In this document: positions 24,405 to 33,157 of the stretch, in pieces
Numbering within the stretch: position 1 is the stretch's first letter
Layout of the letters: every line of letters begins with the position of its first letter
Origin: an uncultured Sutterella sp.
GTDB lineage: Bacteria; Pseudomonadota; Gammaproteobacteria; Burkholderiales; Burkholderiaceae_F
Direction: 5' to 3'
DNA: 64,000 nt
Assembly (NCBI GenBank): GCA_905213905.1
Contig: CAJMKD010000009.1
Location: 23,110 to 87,109, forward strand
Program-made: the position numbers and the translations under genes
The notes under the pieces: model-generated
The model's input: the letters and a program-made list of their open reading frames with translations, nothing else
What the model was told of the DNA's origin: nothing
Database searches by the model: none

Positions 24405-26393
24405 ATGCCGACTCATTTGAAATTCGTCTTTCGCTTTCGATCCATCTGCGCCGATCCGCGCGCGGCCCTCTCGTCCCTCTTGGCCCTCTCGGCCCTCTCG
24501 GCGCCTTGGCGCATCATGGCGCGCTCTGCGCTGCTCTTCGCAGCGCTTCTCCTTTTGGGCGCGCCGATTCCCGCTGCTGCCGCTGCGGCGCAGGCGCTCG
24601 AAAAGGGCGGCGCGCACGCGGCCGCGCTTCGGGCCGATGCCGTTCCGTCGGCGGCGCTTCCCGTGCGCGTCGGCATCGTCGACTTCGTGCGGCCCAATCC
24701 GAACGAGGCGATTCTCGATGCGACGGTGAAGGCGCTCGTGCGCACGTTTGGGGCGAAAAACGTCCGCATTGAGGCCTACAGCCTTGCGTCGCTCGAGAGC
24801 GCCGTGCGGGCCGGGCGCGTTGACGTCTTCATCGCGAGCTCGGGCTTTTTCGTGCGCATGACGCCCGAGGGCGTTCGCAGCCTCGCGACGGTGGCTTCGC
24901 GCCGGTATCCGAATCCGAACGGCAATGACGGCACGCTGATGCTCATTCGTTCGGACCGGGCCGACATTCTGGAGCTCGGCGACCTGCGCGGCAAAACGCT
25001 GGTGACGAGCACGCCTTACGCCTTCACGGGACTGCAGGTGCCCAAGGGCGAAATCTTCGCTGCGGGCTACGATCCGGACGACTTCTTCGGCGAGATACGG
25101 TTCTTGGGCGACGACGATTCGATGATGCGGGCTTTTGACCGCCTCGAGCGCGGCGAGGTCGACGTTGCCTTCCTTCGAATCTGCCTTTTTGAAGCCTGGG
25201 CGGCGAAGCATCCGGCGGCGGCTGCCCGGTTTCGCGTGATTCACGACCATACGGGCAAAGGCGAAGCCTGCCGGCGCTCGACGCCGCTCTATCCGTCGTG
25301 GACGGTTGCGTCGACCAAATTCGCGGATCCGCGCATCTCGCGCATGGTGACGCGCATGCTGCTGCAGATGCCGCCCGTGGGCGATGACGGCCTTTACTGG
25401 GGCGTCGCGACGGACTATTCGCGCGTCGATGCGCTCTTTCGCAGCCTGCGCATCGGGCCCTACGCCTATCTGAGGGACTGGAATCTGCGGCGCTTCCTTG
25501 ATGAATACGGCATGCTCGTTGCTTTTCTCGCGCTTGCGGTGCTCGGACTCATTCTGCACGGCGTCCGCACGACGAAGCTCGTCGAAAAAAGAACGCGCGA
25601 ACTCTCTGAAGCGCTCGTGCGCGAGCAGCGGCTCGCCCAGGAGACGCAGGCGGCCAACCAACGCCTTGCACGCATCGAAAAGGCAAGCGCCGTCGGACAG
25701 CTTTCGTCGATTTTCGCGCACGAAATGCGCCAGCCCCTGGGCGCCATTTCGCTTTATGCCTTCGGCCTCAGGAAGCGTGTGGCGGCTGGGAAGCTCGATC
25801 CCGCCGTGTTTGATGCCACGCTTGAAAAGCTCGTCGCGCAGGCCGAGCGCGCAAGCCGCATCGTCGAGCGCGTGCGCGCCTATGCGAAGTCGGAGTCGGG
25901 CCGGCCCGAAAGAATGGATCTGCGCACGGCCGTCGAGCGCGCGGTCGACGACCTGCGCGCTTCGGGCCGGGCGACGGCGCAGATTCTTGTTGAGAGCGAT
26001 TCGGCGCCGGTTTTGGTCGTCATCGATTCGCTCGACCTCGAGCTCGTCGTGCTCAATCTCATCAAGAATGCGCTCGACGCCGTGAAGCCCTTCGGCGCGG
26101 CCGGCCGCGTCGCCCTGCGGGTGCGCACTGAAGCGGGCTATGCCGTGCTCGAAGTCGAGGACAACGGCTATCCCTTGACAGACGAAGCTTTTGAAGCGCT
26201 CTCGTCGCTACGCCCGAGCGCCAAGGCCGAAGGGCTCGGCCTCGGGCTCGCCATCGTTCGCGGCATACTGGAGCGCTACGCCGGCCGCCTTCTGTTTTCA
26301 CGGCGCGAGGGCGGCGGCCTCATTGCATCGGTGCAGCTTCCGCTTGCGGCAGCTGCGCCGGAAGAACCAGCCAGGAATCAAGAAAAATCATGA
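24405..26393 (+). CDS. TtrS-like sensor histidine kinase (module 2)
   Basis: A second sensor of the same architecture as 201-2597 but without the long Ala/Gly insert. It has a hydrophobic N-terminus (the signal may start at the internal ATG 24516), a periplasmic binding domain (about 85-340: VRVGIVDFVRPNPNE ... CRRSTPLYPSW), a transmembrane helix (about 365-385), a coiled coil, and a kinase with acceptor His439 (FAHEMRQPLG). The ATPase blocks are NLIKNALDAV, VEDNGYPL and GLGLGLAIVRG. The periplasmic domain should sense a small acid or its derivative. Divergent orientation from the exported aconitase suggests citrate, aconitate or tricarballylate as ligand, which is inference. Confidence 0.87.
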   Translation: MPTHLKFVFRFRSICADPRAALSSLLALSALSAPWRIMARSALLFAALLLLGAPIPAAAAAAQALEKGGAHAAALRADAVPSAALPVRVGIVDFVRPNPNEAILDATVKALVRTFGAKNVRIEAYSLASLESAVRAGRVDVFIASSGFFVRMTPEGVRSLATVASRRYPNPNGNDGTLMLIRSDRADILELGDLRGKTLVTSTPYAFTGLQVPKGEIFAAGYDPDDFFGEIRFLGDDDSMMRAFDRLERGEVDVAFLRICLFEAWAAKHPAAAARFRVIHDHTGKGEACRRSTPLYPSWTVASTKFADPRISRMVTRMLLQMPPVGDDGLYWGVATDYSRVDALFRSLRIGPYAYLRDWNLRRFLDEYGMLVAFLALAVLGLILHGVRTTKLVEKRTRELSEALVREQRLAQETQAANQRLARIEKASAVGQLSSIFAHEMRQPLGAISLYAFGLRKRVAAGKLDPAVFDATLEKLVAQAERASRIVERVRAYAKSESGRPERMDLRTAVERAVDDLRASGRATAQILVESDSAPVLVVIDSLDLELVVLNLIKNALDAVKPFGAAGRVALRVRTEAGYAVLEVEDNGYPLTDEAFEALSSLRPSAKAEGLGLGLAIVRGILERYAGRLLFSRREGGGLIASVQLPLAAAAPEEPARNQEKS

Positions 26394-27049
26394 AGCCTCA
26401 GGACGTGAAGCTGTCGCCCGAAGAAGTTGAGGCGGCAAAAAGAGAAACGCTCATCCGCATCGTCGACGATGACGATTCGCTGCGGGATGCGCTGCGCTTT
26501 GTGCTCGAAACGGAAGGCTGGCGCGTGGCGGATCATGCCGGCGCGCGCGAATTTCTGACGAGAGATGCGCCATCGACCCCCGGCTGCGTCGTTCTCGACA
26601 TCCGCATGCCGGGCATGAGCGGCATCGAGGCGCAGCGCGCAATGCTCGAGCGGGGGATTGATCTCCCCATCATTTTCCTCACGGGGCACGGCGACATCGA
26701 CATGGCGGTCTCGGCGCTCCAGGAAGGCGCGCTTGACTTTATTCAGAAGCCCGTCGACAACGAGCGGCTTCTCGCGGTCATTGCCTACGCAGCCTCAGCG
26801 AACCTTGCCAAGCGCGCCGGACGCGTCGACGCCGCGACGCTCCTCGAGCGCGCCGCGTCGCTCACCGAGCGGGAGCTCGAGATTGCCCGCGCGCTCGCCG
26901 ACGGACTCGTCAACCGCGAAATCGCCGAGCGCCTGCAGATTGCGCAGCGGACGGTCGAAGTGCATCGCGCCGCCGTGATGCGAAAGCTCGGGATCCGCAA
27001 GCCCGCCGAGCTCGCGTCCCTGCGCGCCTTCCTCGATCGAAAAGCCTGA
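26390..27049 (+). CDS. TtrR/FixJ-type response regulator (module 2)
   Basis: Its start overlaps the kinase stop by four bases (ATGA). The receiver has the phospho-acceptor in VVLDIRMPGMSG and the Lys in IQKPVD, followed by a LuxR-type HTH (LTEREL ... IAQRTVEVHRAAVMRKLG). It is clearly paralogous to the regulator at 2603. Candidate targets are the three GGGTAC-N-TAGTGG motifs at 21704, 24249 and 24291. The differing flank of the module 1 motif suggests that the two regulators have separate specificity. Confidence 0.88.
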   Translation: MKPQDVKLSPEEVEAAKRETLIRIVDDDDSLRDALRFVLETEGWRVADHAGAREFLTRDAPSTPGCVVLDIRMPGMSGIEAQRAMLERGIDLPIIFLTGHGDIDMAVSALQEGALDFIQKPVDNERLLAVIAYAASANLAKRAGRVDAATLLERAASLTERELEIARALADGLVNREIAERLQIAQRTVEVHRAAVMRKLGIRKPAELASLRAFLDRKA

Positions 27050-27224
27050 GCGAGCAGGCGGCTTGAGCCCTTAAGGAAAACGCCGATAGCTTTTTCTTTG
27101 CGCCCCGAAGAGGATGAGAGGTGTGCTTCGGGCGGATGTGAGATTGCCCCTGCAAGACTTGGCTGAGCGCAATTTCCTCTTCCCGGAAGCAGACGCTTCT
27201 CAAATGAGGAAAAAGGAGGCGAAT

Positions 27225-27821
27225 ATGTATTCGAGACGCGGTTTTCTCTCGATGGTAGTGCTCGCGGCGCTTGCGCCTGCAGTTCATGCGGCAGAGGAAT
27301 CGGGACTCAAAGATCTTTTGGGCGGCATCGCCGACGCGGCGACGCGCCGCTATGCCGAAAAGTACAGCGATGACGGCCGCTGGGACGGCAAGTACTATTA
27401 CGACCGCTACGACAACCGCCGCTATACGCGCGACGAATGGCGCCGCGAAATTGAGCGGCGCGCCCGCTACGAGCGGGAAGGGCGCGACTGGCGCGACGAC
27501 AAGCGCCGCGCCTGGGAAGAGAAGCGCTACGGCAAAAATTACCGCAATTTCCGCAATGATCGGGGCGACGGCCGCCGTCCCGGCAGAGATGACGAGCGCA
27601 ATCGCCGCCAGGACGAAAAGCGCGCGAGAGACGAGCGCCGCCGTGAAGAGGCGCGCCAGCGCGAAGACCGCAATCGCCAGCGCCGGGATGATGAGCGGGT
27701 GCGCCGCAACGACGAGCGGGTCCGCCGCCGCGACGAGGCTGTCCGCCGCGAGGACGAGCGTCGTTCGCAGGATGAGCGCCGCCGCGATGCAGCGCGGGCC
27801 GTGAAGAATCTCTTCAATTGA
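27225..27821 (+). CDS. exported Arg/Asp/Glu-rich repetitive protein
   Basis: The start at 27225 follows a strong AAGGAGG box. A twin-arginine-like signal (MYSRRGFLSMVVLAALAP ... HAAEE) is followed by a DGRWDGKYYYDRYDNRRY block. The C-terminal two-thirds consist almost entirely of charged imperfect repeats such as RRDDERVRRNDERVRRRDE. I do not recognise a family; the tail resembles a single charged alpha-helix. It may bind a surface polymer or nucleic acid. Low-complexity composition makes similarity searches unreliable. Confidence 0.65.
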   Translation: MYSRRGFLSMVVLAALAPAVHAAEESGLKDLLGGIADAATRRYAEKYSDDGRWDGKYYYDRYDNRRYTRDEWRREIERRARYEREGRDWRDDKRRAWEEKRYGKNYRNFRNDRGDGRRPGRDDERNRRQDEKRARDERRREEARQREDRNRQRRDDERVRRNDERVRRRDEAVRREDERRSQDERRRDAARAVKNLFN

Positions 27822-27884
27822 TTGTCTCTAGGCGAATGACCGCGCCGATGCGAGAACCGTTTTTTTGAGGTCCTCGCTCAACTC

Positions 27885-27921
27885 AAAAAAGGCCTGCCGG
27901 CACGACTGCGGCGGGCCTTTT
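27885..27921. terminator. Rho-independent terminator
   Basis: AAAAAAGGCC...GGCCTTTT with a stem containing one wobble follows the charged-repeat gene and separates it from the MerR gene. The A-run upstream makes it potentially bidirectional. Confidence 0.8.
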
Positions 27922-27974
27922 CATAAGATTGCCGCTGCATTCCGGAGAGAGGCAAGCAGCTTTTTTTTTGACAT

Positions 27975-28003
27975 TTGACTGGCGCAATCAACTGGCGTAT
28001 ATT
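27975..28003 (+). promoter_or_regulatory. promoter of the merR-like gene
   Basis: TTGACT (27975-27980) and TATATT (27998-28003) are separated by 17 bases, 22 bases before the start codon. A second TTGACA at 27968 precedes them. The spacing is a standard sigma-70 spacing. Confidence 0.5.
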
Positions 28004-28025
28004 TCTCGCAAACGGAGCCGGAAAA

Positions 28026-28466
28026 ATGTCAGATTTATCGGAAAACAAAGCCGAATCCTGCGGCAGCTGGCGGCTGGAGGAACTTTCTCAGCGCGCGGGC
28101 GTACCGCGCCGGACGATCCGCTACTACATCCAGCTCGGCCTGGTGCCGCGCCCCGCGGGCGAAAAGCGAGGCGCAGTCTATGGCGAAGCGCATCTTGATC
28201 GGATTCTCGAGGTGCGCAGGCTGGCGCAGAAAGGGCTTTCGCTCCTCGAAATCCGCGAAGCGCTCAAGCGGAATGCGGCGGGCGAAGCCTTGCCCGAGCG
28301 CCCGCTCGGATCGATTGAAATGCGCGCCCATGTCTACCTGGGGCCCGGGATCGAACTTGTCATTGATCGAACGCGATCCTCGCTCACTACCGAAGAAATT
28401 GCCGGGCTCGCCAAAACCGTTCTGGATGCACTGGCCGAGACGGCGAACAAATCTTCAGCGGACTGA
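28026..28466 (+). CDS. MerR-family transcriptional regulator
   Basis: A 146-residue protein with the MerR N-terminal winged HTH (WRLEELSQRAGVPRRTIRYYIQLGLVPRP), the wing, then a short dimerisation helix and an uncharacterised C-terminal part. No conserved metal-binding Cys cluster is visible, so it is unlikely to be a metal sensor. The VIT/VWA gene follows 86 bases downstream on the same strand, a combination known in other proteobacteria, where the regulator probably controls that gene. Confidence 0.8.
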   Translation: MSDLSENKAESCGSWRLEELSQRAGVPRRTIRYYIQLGLVPRPAGEKRGAVYGEAHLDRILEVRRLAQKGLSLLEIREALKRNAAGEALPERPLGSIEMRAHVYLGPGIELVIDRTRSSLTTEEIAGLAKTVLDALAETANKSSAD

Positions 28467-28552
28467 CGAAAAACGAACGGCGCCTTCGGCGCTGCCAAAA
28501 AATTGATTTACGCACTTTGCCGGAAAAGAATTGGCCGGCAGGGAGAGCCTTC

Positions 28553-30874
28553 ATGTTCCCAAATTCGCCCGAAACACGCACGAAAAAAGGCGCTCATGTC
28601 GTCCTCGAGCGCATCGACTTCGAGTCGACTGCCGACGAGCTTCTCGTCAAGACCGTCATGCGGCAGCATTACCGAAACATAGGCGGCGCAGCGGCCGAAG
28701 CCGAATACAAATTTCCGGTCACGAAGCAGTCGGTCGTCACAAGGCTATTCGTTGAAATCGGGGGCGTACGGTACCGCGCGAAGGCGTTTCTGCGCGACGA
28801 AGCGGAAGAAGCGTATGAAAACGCCCTTGAAGCGGGCGACCTTCCCGTCATGATCAGCTGCGAAGCGGACTGCTGCAGCGCCCTCATCGGCAACCTCAAG
28901 CCCGGCGAGACGCTCGTCATCGAAACGCATGCTGCCGAGCCCCTCCGGTTCATCAACGGCGCCGTGACGCTTCGCATTCCGACCACCATTGATTTCCGCT
29001 ATGCGTCCGCCGCCATGATCGAAGCGGACGAGTGCCCCGAGGCGCCGGAAGTCAACCTTTTTGCAGATCGTGAAGGCTCCGCCAGTTTTGTTTTGAAAGG
29101 CGCGCTCGCGCGCAGCCGCATTGACGGCGCCTCACTTCCCTACACGTTCGAAGTGCGGGAAACGGCAGTCGGAAGAGAGGCGCTGATTGCAATCGAGCAC
29201 GCGAAGCTCAATCGCGACATCACGCTGCGGCTCGCCGATGTGCCGCTCCCGGCAACGGCCTCGGGCGCCGCTTTCTTCGGACGCAGGGCCTGCGGCCCGG
29301 ACGGGGCGGAGTATGCCTTTTTGTCGCTCACGACGCCCGAACCGGAGCGCGCCGCGCGCCGTGCGCTGGACCTTCGGCTTCTGATCGATTGTTCGGGCTC
29401 GATGGCTGGCTTGGCGATGGCGCAGGTTCGTATAGCGGTCGTGGTCCTCATGTCGGCGCTCGGACCGGAAGATGCGGCTGCCGGCCTGCGCTTCGGATCG
29501 AGCACAGAGCCGTGGTTTCCCGCGCAGAGCGCGACCAAGCGTTTCAAGCGCCTGATCGAGTCCGTCTATGCGGATCGCCTTGAAGCGGATCTCGGCGGCA
29601 CGGAAATGGAAGCGGCGCTCCAAGCGGCTGCCCGCATTCCGGCGAAACCTGGCCTCAAGCGCGGCCGGGCGCGGGGCGTGTCTTTGGCAAAGCGACGCCC
29701 GTGCATTCTGATGATCACCGACGGTCTCGTCTGGGACGTCGAGCGCATTCGCGCGGCCGCCAGGGAGCTCGGCATGCCGGTCTTCATCATTGCGGTGGGC
29801 TCGAGCCCTGCCGACTCTGCTTTGGAAGCCGTTGCAGAGGCTTCCAGCGGCTTTGTTTCGTACGTTGCTCACGGCGAATCAATGGCCGGTCTTTGCGCGC
29901 AGATGGTTGAGATGATGCGCCGCACGCAGCAGCCGGCAGAAAAGCTTGCCCTCGTGCCGAAGGCGGATCGCTTTTTGAGTCCTGCTTGGGCTTCTCCCGG
30001 CATGACGCAGCTTTTCTTTGCCCGCTGGGAAAGCGCGCCGGCTGACTGGAAGATTCGGGCCGAAGACAGCGCATTGGGCGGCATTGCCGCGCTTGATCGG
30101 ACGGACGATGAAGATCTCGCCAAGATTGCTGCGCATCGCTTCTATCTTGAGGACGTGGCTCAGGATCGTATCGAAGCAGCCGCCCAGATGGCGCTCGAAA
30201 ACGAACTCGTCACGCCGTTCACCAGTTTTCTGGCCGTGCAGGAGCGGTCGGCCGCAGAACGAACGGACGGGCTGCCGGCATTCACGCAGATTGCGCAGAT
30301 GCCCGCGCTTCGGGACGTTTGCTGCGATGGCATGGCAATGCCGCAGGACGGCCTGACGGACGGTTCATTCGTTGCGCAGGGGCTGGATGTTTGCTGCGCG
30401 CCGCTCTGCTGCGGCGCAGCAGCTGGCGAATCAGATGGCGCTGGCGTCGACTGGACGACGAAGCCGAACTATTGGATGAGCGAGGTGTTTGACCGAATTG
30501 ATCCGCCCTGCGATGGCGATTTCAGCATTGATGCTGACGACATCGAGGCGCTGCTTGAAGATCCGATTCCGATGCCTTCGGATATTGTTCGCTCGAGGCT
30601 TGAAGCAATGGCTTCTGATTTTGAGCGCGCCGCTGGCCGGCGCCTCGAAGCCGACGAATTGCTGCTCTTTGTCGCCTGCCGTCTGATTCCGCGAATAATG
30701 AGGGAGAAGTCGCTTGACTTCAACGCTGCGTTCTGGGAAGCATTCCAAAAAGCGCTTGAAGAGCACGCGGGCCTCGCCGAAAAATCAGCGGCTTTGCTCT
30801 GCGCCATGATCGATCAGGCATTTGCGCGGACAACGCTCACCGACTGGGCGCTCGACGATGATGACGAGCCGTGA
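28553..30874 (+). CDS. VIT and VWA domain-containing protein
   Basis: The ATG at 28553 is supported by GGGAGAG. The N-terminal VIT domain (about 10-140: KGAHVVLERIDFESTADELLVKT-like start) is followed by a von Willebrand A domain with the MIDAS motif DCSGSM (around residue 280) and a TDGLVWD block. A long C-terminal region rich in Asp/Glu and Cys (for example DVCCAPLCCGAA) follows. No signal peptide, so it is cytosolic, unlike animal relatives. Function in bacteria is unclear; metal-dependent protein-protein interaction is inferred from the domains. Confidence 0.82.
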   Translation: MFPNSPETRTKKGAHVVLERIDFESTADELLVKTVMRQHYRNIGGAAAEAEYKFPVTKQSVVTRLFVEIGGVRYRAKAFLRDEAEEAYENALEAGDLPVMISCEADCCSALIGNLKPGETLVIETHAAEPLRFINGAVTLRIPTTIDFRYASAAMIEADECPEAPEVNLFADREGSASFVLKGALARSRIDGASLPYTFEVRETAVGREALIAIEHAKLNRDITLRLADVPLPATASGAAFFGRRACGPDGAEYAFLSLTTPEPERAARRALDLRLLIDCSGSMAGLAMAQVRIAVVVLMSALGPEDAAAGLRFGSSTEPWFPAQSATKRFKRLIESVYADRLEADLGGTEMEAALQAAARIPAKPGLKRGRARGVSLAKRRPCILMITDGLVWDVERIRAAARELGMPVFIIAVGSSPADSALEAVAEASSGFVSYVAHGESMAGLCAQMVEMMRRTQQPAEKLALVPKADRFLSPAWASPGMTQLFFARWESAPADWKIRAEDSALGGIAALDRTDDEDLAKIAAHRFYLEDVAQDRIEAAAQMALENELVTPFTSFLAVQERSAAERTDGLPAFTQIAQMPALRDVCCDGMAMPQDGLTDGSFVAQGLDVCCAPLCCGAAAGESDGAGVDWTTKPNYWMSEVFDRIDPPCDGDFSIDADDIEALLEDPIPMPSDIVRSRLEAMASDFERAAGRRLEADELLLFVACRLIPRIMREKSLDFNAAFWEAFQKALEEHAGLAEKSAALLCAMIDQAFARTTLTDWALDDDDEP

Positions 30875-30975
30875 CGGGCAATGACGACTACTGACGAGCC
30901 GTCATGTGCTTCTGCCAACTGCGCTGCCGAGGCCGCCTGCGGCAGCCGCAGGAACACAGGGAGCTGGAGGCTCGG

Positions 30976-31407
30976 CTAGGGTCTTTCGAGCAGCTCAACA
31001 TCGAGCCCTTGGCCGAGCTTTCCGAGAATCTTTTCGATGAACTCGACGCTCCCGATGGACTTCGATAGATCGAGCGTGTGCACAATGACGGAATGCTTTT
31101 CGCCGCTCAATGCAGCGAGCTGCTTGGAATCGAGGCCCCGTTCCAGCATGAGATTCCAGAGAAGGCTTTTTGCTTGAACACGTGCGGGCACGTAGATTCT
31201 TGTTTCGCCTCGCTTCGCCGGCGACGGAGCAGGAATCGGCTTTCCATTTCGGCGATAGTGCAATTCCAGCGTCGCAGGAATGGCCGTCGCTATGCGGCTC
31301 TGCAGCACATCCATATCCGGCGCCTCAATGCGAATTTCGGGGATGTCCCGGCATGAGGCGCGAAATCCTCTCGGCTCGGCAGGTTCGGTTTTGACGGCGA
31401 AAAACAT
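30976..31407 (-). CDS. HicB-like antitoxin, orphan
   Basis: The N-terminus (MFFAVKTEPAEPRGFRASCRDIPEIR) follows the HicB pattern of a degenerate RNase H fold. A helical C-terminal DNA-binding region (LERGLDSKQLAALSGEKHSVIVHTLDLSKS) completes it. HicB normally neutralises the HicA toxin encoded beside it, but no HicA-like frame is visible on either side. The alternative ATG at 31452 gives 15 unusual extra residues. Either a lone transcriptional regulator or a remnant. Confidence 0.7.
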   Translation of the reverse strand: MFFAVKTEPAEPRGFRASCRDIPEIRIEAPDMDVLQSRIATAIPATLELHYRRNGKPIPAPSPAKRGETRIYVPARVQAKSLLWNLMLERGLDSKQLAALSGEKHSVIVHTLDLSKSIGSVEFIEKILGKLGQGLDVELLERP

Positions 31408-31610
31408 TTGCTGGCTAAAAAGAATTTGAGCGGGCGACCCAGTGCGATTCATTAATTTTGCTACGAGGCCTTATGCGGCATTGATTAATTTTTCGGCGAC
31501 TTTATGCCAAATTCCCTCGTTTTATTATCCGTAAACACCTATTCAATGCTGTCTATTCCGAACTTTGAATAAACGGCAAAAGCGGCGCTTCGCTGCGCAA
31601 GAGCGCAAAG
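31408..31610. other. short intergenic region
   Basis: It separates the HicB-like gene from the porin terminator. It is AT-richer than its surroundings and has no HicA-like reading frame. Confidence 0.4.
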
Positions 31611-31645
31611 GAAAGCCCCTGCTGCAGGGAAACTGCCGCAGGGGC
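31611..31645 (-). terminator. porin terminator
   Basis: GCCCCTGC...GCAGGGGC forms a long stem with one mismatch, followed on the minus strand by TTTCCTTT. It lies right after the porin stop. Confidence 0.65.
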
Positions 31646-31678
31646 TCAAGCGCATTTCGCGCGTATTCCGGCTATCCG

Positions 31679-32839
31679 TTAGAACATGTGGACGAGGCCG
31701 ATGGCGCCTTCAACAGCGCTGGGCTTCGTCTCCTCATTTTTGGCGTCGTCGTTGTCCTTAAGCGACGCATAGGAGAGAGCGCCGTAAACATAGGTGCGCT
31801 TGCTCAGATTGTACTTATAGCCTGCCGTGAGCGCCCACGCGGAGAAGTCGCCCGTTAAATCTTTGGATTCATACGATTCGTAATCAGCATCGATGTAGCT
31901 CGCGCCAATCTTGGCCGTGCCGCCGAAGAGCGGAATGTCAGCGCCGATCGTGAGGCCCCAGCCTTCGGCAAAGTCGTCACCACGGCTTACGTCGGAGAAC
32001 GAATCAACGATGCCGATCGACGACATGTCGGCGTTGTCGAAGTACTGAACGCCGATGTAGGGCTTCACAACGCTGAGATCGTGCGAGCCGCCGAGGGTGA
32101 CGACGAGCGAGTCGTCAACGTCTTCGCCGTAGAACTTCGTCGAATAGTTCGTCGAATCCACGACGAGGACCATGTTCACGTTGCCGTTCTTGTACGTGGC
32201 GCCGATGCCGTAGTAGCGGTCGACGGAGGACTTGCCTTCGGTGCCGTGCGCTTCAGCAGCAGTGGGGTCGTTGTCGGCCTGGCTGTTGCCGTCAAACGAA
32301 TACTGGGCGTAGATGTTGAAGCCCGCAAAGGCCGGCGACTTGTAGGTGACCGTGTTGTCAAAGCGGGCGCCGCCCGACATGAAGTTGGACGAATTGCCCG
32401 AATAGTCGCCCCAGGTCGTGCCGAACGGGGAAATCGAACCCGTGAGGCCGTACGTGCCGTTGCCGCTGTTCAGCTGTCCGACGCGGCCGAACGAGAGTTC
32501 GCCGAAGTTCGAACGGACGAACACCTGCGATTCACGATTGAAGAGGCGGTCGGAGTCGCCGAGCGAGCCGTCGTCGACGTTGAAGCCGTTTTCAAGCACG
32601 AAGCCCACGGTCATGCCGTTGCCGAGGTCTTCCGTGCCCTTCATGCCCCAGCGGCTGCCGGTCGTGAAGCCCGACTTCATCGCAAAGTTGTCGTCGTCAT
32701 CAACGTTCGCTTCGTCCTGATCGATGTGCTGATACTGCAAGCCGGCGTCAACGCGGCCGTAAAGCGTAACTTCGGCAGCGGACGAAACACCGGCAAAGGC
32801 GCCGAGGACGGCGAGAACAGCCAAACTCTTCTTGAACAT
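31679..32839 (-). CDS. Gram-negative porin (Burkholderiales type)
   Basis: From ATG 32839 (ribosome site GGGAGAAA) it has a Sec signal peptide (MFKKSLAVLAVLGAFAGVSSA), then the first strand EVTLYGRVDAGLQYQ typical of betaproteobacterial trimeric porins. The motifs SRWGMKGTEDLGNGMTVGFVLENGF and QVFVRSNFGELSFGRVGQ are conserved. It ends in HMF with a C-terminal Phe for BAM recognition. 386 residues, a normal length. A general outer-membrane diffusion channel. Fragments of another porin lie at 49206-49415. Confidence 0.92.
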   Translation of the reverse strand: MFKKSLAVLAVLGAFAGVSSAAEVTLYGRVDAGLQYQHIDQDEANVDDDDNFAMKSGFTTGSRWGMKGTEDLGNGMTVGFVLENGFNVDDGSLGDSDRLFNRESQVFVRSNFGELSFGRVGQLNSGNGTYGLTGSISPFGTTWGDYSGNSSNFMSGGARFDNTVTYKSPAFAGFNIYAQYSFDGNSQADNDPTAAEAHGTEGKSSVDRYYGIGATYKNGNVNMVLVVDSTNYSTKFYGEDVDDSLVVTLGGSHDLSVVKPYIGVQYFDNADMSSIGIVDSFSDVSRGDDFAEGWGLTIGADIPLFGGTAKIGASYIDADYESYESKDLTGDFSAWALTAGYKYNLSKRTYVYGALSYASLKDNDDAKNEETKPSAVEGAIGLVHMF

Positions 32840-33105
32840 TTTGAATTTCTCCCGAGAGTGCGCTCGCCTGCATGGGGTCTCAAGGGCAAAGCGCCTCTCA
32901 ATCATCTGTTGCGCTCATCTTAGGAAGAAAAAACGGCGTCAAACGGCCGGCGGATCAGATCGTGCAAAAAATCGGCCGATTTTGATCGATTTATGCAAAT
33001 CCAGGCGTTGCTTTTCAGCAACCAAAGCAGATTGTGAGTTTCGCTTGCTTGTTTCAAGGCGTTGTTTTTTCCGTGGGATTTCAATGAGATGCAAAGAGCG
33101 CCAGC
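32840..33105. other. porin upstream region
   Basis: No gene is seen. The segment should hold the porin promoter on the minus strand; no clear operator is recognised. Confidence 0.4.
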
Positions 33106-33142
33106 AAAAAGGCGCCGCAACCTGCTTGGGTTGAGGCGCCTT
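33106..33142 (-). terminator. terminator of the second double-HTH gene
   Basis: GGCGCC-GCAACC and GGTTG(A)GGCGCC-type arms form a strong stem, followed on the minus strand by TTTTT. Outer arms (AAAGAGC/GCTCTTT) extend the structure. Confidence 0.75.
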
Positions 33143-33157
33143 GCGGGGGCTCTTTTG

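Noticed and set aside
31453..31678. Search for a HicA toxin beside the HicB-like gene
   Set aside because: No small frame with a HicA-like His/Gly core is present on either strand.
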